From NCBI RefSeq assembly GCF_000299035.1, contig NZ_JH921517.1, positions 1,167,317 to 1,231,316 of the forward strand: a stretch of 64,000 bases of DNA, in the 5' to 3' direction. This document shows positions 59,589 through 64,000 of this stretch, piece after piece (within the stretch, counting starts at the first letter, position 1; the number at the start of each line of letters is the position of its first letter). The translations under genes were made by a program, and so were the position numbers. The notes under the pieces were generated by a model. That model had not been told where the DNA came from, ran no database searches, and was given only the letters and a program-made list of their open reading frames with translations. The DNA comes from Bacillus bingmayongensis (GTDB lineage Bacteria > Bacillota > Bacilli > Bacillales > Bacillaceae_G).

Positions 59589-60722
59589 ATGAATCATATA
59601 CACATTGCAAAAGAAATTCGTTCAGCAATTAAGCTGGGTAATACGGAAAGAGTTGTTGAACTAGTTGGTAATGATATTGAGAGATTAAACATGATGACAC
59701 CATTTGGAACATGGCTCCATGTAGCATCTTCAAAAGGAAGACTTGAGATTGTTAAGCAGCTTATAGCCTTAGGAGCAGACGTGAATCAAAATGGTGGTGT
59801 ATATGGCGGCGGGGCAATCAACGAGGCAGCTTTAGGAGGACATATAGATATTGTTGCATATTTATTGTCTTGTGGCGCAAAAATGGATGTAACTGAACCG
59901 GAAAGGAATCCGTTATTTGGCGCAATTAGTAATGGTCATGTAGATATCGCAGAGCTTCTAATTAAAAGCGGTATTGATTCAAGTGTGAAGTATAGTGATG
60001 ATAGGGATGCATTGGCTTTTGCTCGAGAACTGGGGCAAACTGAGGTTGTTGCATTGATAGAAAACATGAATGGGAGTAATTCAAATGGAACGAATTACGA
60101 TAATCAAAATCAACATGATAAAATTTTGGAACATGTAACGAAATACTTCGGGTCTCCAATTACGACTATAGGTGAAATTATACCTGGTAGTAGAGTAGGG
60201 ATTCATATTCATATCATACCACCATCAAAGGAGAATCATTTCATCACTCTTGTGACGACAGGGATGAGTGATTATCCGATGGACAATTCAGAAGAAGCAA
60301 GTGAGTTTAAGTATGCTGAATTGATACAAAAGTTACCTGTAGACTGGCCGATAAAAAAAGAGGATTTGAAGGATCAAAATATGTATTGGCCTCTAGGCTG
60401 GTTAAGAAAAACAGCACATATTCCGCATGCTTATGACGGATGGTTAACTGAAGGGGTAATTCTTCCAAATGGAGAACCGCCGCAACCTTTTGCGTCTCGT
60501 ACAAAACTGTCCTGTATTATGGTATGTAAAGTGCAAGAAAAGGGATTGGAGAAATTAGTGACTCCACAAGATGATCTCATTAATTTTTATACACTCGTAC
60601 CAATTTATGAGGAAGAACGAACTCTGGCCTTAGAGAAAGGTTATAAATACTTATTAAATAAAATGAATGAAAAAGGTATCACAGACATTCTTGATACGAA
60701 AAGAGTAAATGTAGGAGTATAG
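59589..60722 (+). CDS. Ankyrin-repeat plus SUFU-domain protein (immunity type)
   Basis: 377-aa two-domain protein. N-terminal ~155 residues hold four ankyrin repeats (MTPFGTWLHVASSKGRLEIV, INEAALGGHIDIVAYLLSCG, PLFGAISNGHVDIAELLIKS). Residues ~180-375 are a suppressor-of-fused (SUFU) domain (ILEHVTKYFGSPITTIGEII, HIHIIPPSKENHFITLVTTG, WPLGWLRKTAHIPHAYDGWL). SUFU and ankyrin proteins are frequent immunity proteins of polymorphic toxin systems. Start 59589 follows GGGAGGGAGAAGTT. It is followed by an Imm47 gene. A decayed paralogue lies at 47990-48291. Confidence 0.88.
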   Translation: MNHIHIAKEIRSAIKLGNTERVVELVGNDIERLNMMTPFGTWLHVASSKGRLEIVKQLIALGADVNQNGGVYGGGAINEAALGGHIDIVAYLLSCGAKMDVTEPERNPLFGAISNGHVDIAELLIKSGIDSSVKYSDDRDALAFARELGQTEVVALIENMNGSNSNGTNYDNQNQHDKILEHVTKYFGSPITTIGEIIPGSRVGIHIHIIPPSKENHFITLVTTGMSDYPMDNSEEASEFKYAELIQKLPVDWPIKKEDLKDQNMYWPLGWLRKTAHIPHAYDGWLTEGVILPNGEPPQPFASRTKLSCIMVCKVQEKGLEKLVTPQDDLINFYTLVPIYEEERTLALEKGYKYLLNKMNEKGITDILDTKRVNVGV

Positions 60723-60752
60723 AAAACGGTCATTACAGGGGAGTGGGATATT

Positions 60753-61550
60753 TTGATTGAAGGTATAAATTTAATGAATTGTCTTTGGTATGGAAATAGA
60801 CCAATTGAATCGATTTCAAATATAAAAAAGAATATTTTGCATGCAAAAACAGAAAAGGAAGTTTTATTAAATGTAATTGAGCTTTTTAAGGCTGGTGATT
60901 TTTCACAAAAACAATTGTTAATCCAACTAATGAATCATACGAATGATGAAAGTGTATTAAACTTATGTATTCGCATTTTTTGTTCTATTGCTACTCATGA
61001 AGATATTAGGAATTCTAACAATCTTACATTTTTAGCTTCAGCAAGTGAATACATAGTAGATACGTTTTCATCAGCAGCTGTAACATCGCTCTCTATGGAG
61101 ATTATTCCGTATTTATTAGTGTTACTTGAAGAGTGGGATGAAATAACAGATACTTCGATGGTCATAAGGAATTCTATTGATTTTTTTATAAACTATCAAG
61201 ATGTGATTGGAGAAGAAGTAAGTGTAGAAGAGATTGGGGGATTTTATCTTAATTACACGAAATACTGTGATGTGGAAAAATACTATTTCTATCAGAGTCC
61301 AGTGTTTCCTGGAGATTTAACAAAAATATTGTTTGAAAGAGTAATAAGGGCGGCACATCATGAAGAACCATTAAAAATGGAATTTATACCATCCTTACTA
61401 TCAATTTGGACAGGAGAGAAAGTGCCCGCTGATTATTATACGATAATTTGCAATGATAATTATAAAGACTTTGTAACGTATATAGATACTATTTCGAAAA
61501 GAAGTTGGGAAAGTGGGCAAAAATATTTTTATGGGTTTAAGTTATCATAA
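60753..61550 (+). CDS. Imm47-family immunity protein
   Basis: 265-aa protein resembling Imm47: NCLWYGNRPIESISNIKKNI, QLLIQLMNHTNDESVLNLCI, RIFCSIATHEDIRNSNN, IGGFYLNYTKYCDVEKYYFY and the ending SWESGQKYFYGFKLS. HEAT-like helical protein, thought to neutralise a co-encoded toxin; no toxin gene is nearby. TTG start after GGGGAGTGGGATATT. Thirty bases after the ankyrin/SUFU gene, likely the same transcript. Confidence 0.75.
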   Translation: MIEGINLMNCLWYGNRPIESISNIKKNILHAKTEKEVLLNVIELFKAGDFSQKQLLIQLMNHTNDESVLNLCIRIFCSIATHEDIRNSNNLTFLASASEYIVDTFSSAAVTSLSMEIIPYLLVLLEEWDEITDTSMVIRNSIDFFINYQDVIGEEVSVEEIGGFYLNYTKYCDVEKYYFYQSPVFPGDLTKILFERVIRAAHHEEPLKMEFIPSLLSIWTGEKVPADYYTIICNDNYKDFVTYIDTISKRSWESGQKYFYGFKLS

Positions 61551-61715
61551 TGCAGTCGTTGTTTTTTATGTTATCTATGAGTATTTAATTTATGCTTCAC
61601 TTTTGGAACAACAAATTTTTTATATGAGATTGTTATGTTTTGAAGATTTTTTCTGTTTATACCTTATTTTTGATAGAATGGAAGATAAATGGGAAGTGAA
61701 AGGGAGATGGACATC

Positions 61716-62147
61716 TTGATTTATGATAAAGCAAAGTACTATTTTGATGACCTTCCAGAAGATTTGCCAATTGAACAAGCATATGTACATACTGGTATGT
61801 TTCTTGGGTGGATTATTGACAATCATTTATTTAGTAAAGCGTTTGAAGAAAAGTCTCGAGAGGATATTAATAAGTTTAATCTTAGACAAATGACTGGCAC
61901 GCAAATCTATATAAAATGGGGTGGTGTGCTTGCAGATGACATGTTAAATGATGAGGGTAATCAATTTGCAATGTATTACTTTAATAGTGATAATGATTGG
62001 AAATATCTATATGATTATAGGGATGTTTTTGTAGATGCAGGCGATACACTTTATCATGCACAAGATACTTGGGAAAACTATTTTGAATTAAAAGAAGAGG
62101 TTAATTATAGCTATCTCAATTGGAACAACAACATACGGAAATCGTAA
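61716..62147 (+). CDS. DUF7832-type (immunity-like) protein
   Basis: 143-aa acidic protein: YDKAKYYFDDLPEDLPIEQA, YVHTGMFLGWIIDNHLFSKA, LRQMTGTQIYIKWGGVLADD, MLNDEGNQFAMYYF, HAQDTWENYFELKEEV. The HTGMxLGWIIDN and GxLxDxMLNxEGNxFxxYYF blocks are those of DUF7832 proteins. TTG start at 61716 chosen because AAGGGAG lies ~10 bases before. Another orphan immunity-type gene. No membrane segment. Confidence 0.7.
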   Translation: MIYDKAKYYFDDLPEDLPIEQAYVHTGMFLGWIIDNHLFSKAFEEKSREDINKFNLRQMTGTQIYIKWGGVLADDMLNDEGNQFAMYYFNSDNDWKYLYDYRDVFVDAGDTLYHAQDTWENYFELKEEVNYSYLNWNNNIRKS

Positions 62148-62700
62148 CAACTTATTATCGAAAAAATGTAAAGTCCAAAGTTAAAAATAGAGGGAAATAA
62201 CGAGCTGTAAACTCTGTCGTTGTTTCTCTTTTTGTATAACCGGTTATTTTTTTGAAAATACGTTTCGTTTATGAATGGTCGCAATAGGATGTAATTAAAT
62301 ATCAAGAAAGGTAGTTTAATAAGAAACGAGCGGTGAGGAATACAATGAATGGATACAAGAGGAAGTTGATTTCTTAAAAGATTTCGAGTTTATTCCTTTA
62401 ACTAAAAAAGCTTTTGAATAAAATATGCAACAAACGGAATTTCTTACTTATGAGGAAGTGTGCGGTGAGTGCCTTGGTAATGATGAAAGAATTATTGCTT
62501 ATTTTGGAAAGATATAGTGAATATAAGCGAGTTATAAAGAAAGAGGATTCGATACATAATTTTTGTGAAATAAAGTAAGACAAAGCTTTCCTAAACACGT
62601 GAATGTATGTAGGGGAGTTTTTATTATGTGTTGAAGCCGAGATGAAGTTTTAAAGTCGAAATATATTCGCGCTTATTATTTTCAAGGGGTTACAACTGTA
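62148..62700. other. Gene-poor region with degenerate fragments
   Basis: A plus frame near 62325-62420 reads GEEYNEWIQEEVDFLKDFEF, IPLTKKAFE and stop; another from 62425 reads MQQTEFLTYEEVCGECLGND, ERIIAYFGKI. Both look like pieces of small proteins of the same immunity-type surroundings, without starts. A weak hairpin follows the DUF7832 gene. Otherwise nothing recognisable. Confidence 0.3.
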
Positions 62701-62748
62701 TATGTTAACAATATGTACATAGGATAAAAACAGAAAATTAATAATATA

Positions 62749-62792
62749 TTGACCTCTTAATAGTTCGTGCTATAAAATTGAAAGCGATAACA
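62749..62792 (+). promoter_or_regulatory. pulA promoter candidate with CcpA (CRE) site
   Basis: TTGACC (62749-62754), 16-base spacer, TATAAA (62771-62776), and TGAAAGCGATAACA (62779-62792), a full match to the CRE consensus TGWAANCGNTNWCA. A second CRE-like palindrome TGCAAACGTTTTCG is at 62877-62890. The sites overlap the predicted start region, so CcpA would repress in glucose. Confidence 0.7.
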
Positions 62793-63034
62793 AACGTTTT
62801 CTTTATAATATTTTTCATGATCTTTTGATATTTAGGGGCATAAAGAGGGGTAAGTAACTCTTTTTTTAACATTTAATGCAAACGTTTTCGTTAGTTTTTA
62901 TTCCTTTTTACCTTGGCTTTTTCTATTAGAAGATTATTGAAATAAAAACGTTCAATAAGGGGGGATTATAAAAGAGATTTCTAGACTCATTTAAGCAGTT
63001 ATACTTAGTAATGTTTTAAGAAGGGGTGTATTGG

Positions 63035-64000
63035 ATGCATATGACAAAAAAATTAATAAACAAGACGTTTTTACTACTTACTGTAATTGCTTTGCTATTA
63101 TCTGGTTTTTCGTTTCAGAGTGTACAAGCAGAATCAAATACGAAAACAACTGAAATTATCGTTCATTATAAGGAGAAGGTTGGAAATACAAAAGACTGGA
63201 ATCTTTGGATGTGGACTGAAAATGCGAGTGGCAAATCCTATGAATTTACTGGGGAAGATGAGTTTGGTAAGTATGCTAAGGTGAAAATAGATGGTGATTA
63301 TAATCGCGCCGGATTTATCGTTCGTACGAATGAATGGGAAAAAGATGGTGGGGATCGTTGGATTGAAAATATTAAGGATGGCCGTGCTGAAGTATGGGTT
63401 CTTTCTGGCGATGATAAAGTATACGATTCTAAGCCTTCTTCTGATCTTTCTATTCAGAAGGCTACTATTGATAGCTTCAATCAAATCACTGTAACTACTA
63501 ATGTTCCATTCAATATTAAGGAGCAAAAAATTGAAATTGAGGGCGTTAACATTGAGAAAGTTAGTCCTTATGATACAAATGGTGGAGAGATTACCAATAG
63601 GGTTAAAATAATTACAGAAAAGAATCTTGATTTAAAACAAACATACAAAATCAAAATAGGAAATGCCATTGAAGCTAATACTGAAATTGGTAACGTAATT
63701 CGTAGCGAGGAATTTGATCATTTATTTTATTATGATGGTAATGATTTAGGTAATATATATACGCCGCGGGAAACAAAGTTTCGCTTGTGGGCTCCCACTG
63801 CGAGCGAGGCAAAGTTGGTTGGTTACAAAAAATGGAATGATGAAAAGGGTACTGAAATCAACATGGATCAAGCTGAAAAAGGAACTTGGACTGCAAAACT
63901 TACAGGTGATCAAAAAGGCCTATTTTATACATATAAGGTGAAGATTGGGGACAAATGGACTGAGGCCGTTGATCCATATGTGCGTGCTGCTTCTGTTAAC
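63035..64000 (+). CDS. pulA: Secreted pullulanase type I, N-terminal part
   Basis: The gene runs off the window; 322 codons are visible. Signal peptide (KKLINKTFLLLTVIALLLSG ... SVQA-ES), then a carbohydrate-binding PUD/CBM41 domain (~40-135: IIVHYKEKVGNTKDWNLWMW, GFIVRTNEWEKDGGDRWIEN), a linking beta domain, and the start of the CBM48/isoamylase-N domain (FRLWAPTASEAKLVGYKKWN, TYKVKIGDKWTEAVDPYVRA). The enzyme hydrolyses alpha-1,6 bonds in pullulan and glycogen outside the cell. ATG at 63035 after AAGGGGTGTATTGG. Long 5' region with CRE sites. Confidence 0.92.
   Translation, partial: MHMTKKLINKTFLLLTVIALLLSGFSFQSVQAESNTKTTEIIVHYKEKVGNTKDWNLWMWTENASGKSYEFTGEDEFGKYAKVKIDGDYNRAGFIVRTNEWEKDGGDRWIENIKDGRAEVWVLSGDDKVYDSKPSSDLSIQKATIDSFNQITVTTNVPFNIKEQKIEIEGVNIEKVSPYDTNGGEITNRVKIITEKNLDLKQTYKIKIGNAIEANTEIGNVIRSEEFDHLFYYDGNDLGNIYTPRETKFRLWAPTASEAKLVGYKKWNDEKGTEINMDQAEKGTWTAKLTGDQKGLFYTYKVKIGDKWTEAVDPYVRAASVN

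Overview
The window is a Bacillus cereus group chromosome segment. Evidence: low G+C Gram-positive gene style (strong AGGAGG-type ribosome sites, frequent TTG/GTG starts, intrinsic terminators after most genes), B. cereus-group gene families (a second histidyl-tRNA synthetase, CGNR protein, NETI protein, YwiC, UPF0316, Mqo) and two copies of a bcr1-like repeat (13444-13597, 27310-27419), a family known from this group. All family calls were made by reading the sequence; no database search was run.

Layout. 0-9 kb: MerR tail, CorC/HlyC membrane protein, AtpI-like protein, UPF0316, LysE exporter, malate:quinone oxidoreductase, small membrane proteins with an XRE regulator, MFS exporter, CGNR protein. 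9-16 kb: a c-di-AMP (ydaO-type) riboswitch in front of a 47-aa ORF, GNAT, NUDIX, DUF2785, tyrosine phosphatase and HAD genes, with several gene remnants between them. 16-22 kb: ABC exporter, SDR, lipoprotein, Rieske oxygenase. 22-27 kb: an oxidoreductase broken by one TGA, a histidyl-tRNA synthetase behind a His-codon leader peptide and attenuator, a Cys-tRNA(Pro) deacylase, and a SAM methyltransferase with a palindromic operator and a leader terminator. 28-30 kb: glycosyltransferase and RraA-like protein.

30.3-36.6 kb is a five-gene operon: an LPXTG protein with a DUF4430 domain plus an alpha/alpha-barrel domain, a DUF4430 lipoprotein, and a complete ECF transporter (T, fused A-A, S). The two extracellular domains are those of eukaryotic intrinsic factor/transcobalamin, so a surface-to-membrane cobalamin (or similar) uptake relay is inferred. 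36.7-47 kb: YwiC, a SAM-I riboswitch in front of an unknown 86-aa gene, quinone reductase, short-chain fatty acid transporter with a serine hydrolase, MarR/MFS pair, alpha/beta hydrolase, MFS, NETI.

47-62 kb is accessory: scattered orphan immunity-type genes (ankyrin/SUFU, Imm47, DUF7832, YwqK-like) and remnants (DUF6985, ankyrin, DUF2185), a decayed IS200/IS605-type element, a DnaD-like gene, and a G+C-richer PadR-DUF1048-ABC cassette. Its centre is a Ro60/Rsr (TROVE) gene preceded by two tandem Y RNAs with circularly permuted tRNA-like modules and a possible third; the rsr frame is broken in an A7 run. The window ends inside a secreted pullulanase gene behind CcpA (CRE) sites.
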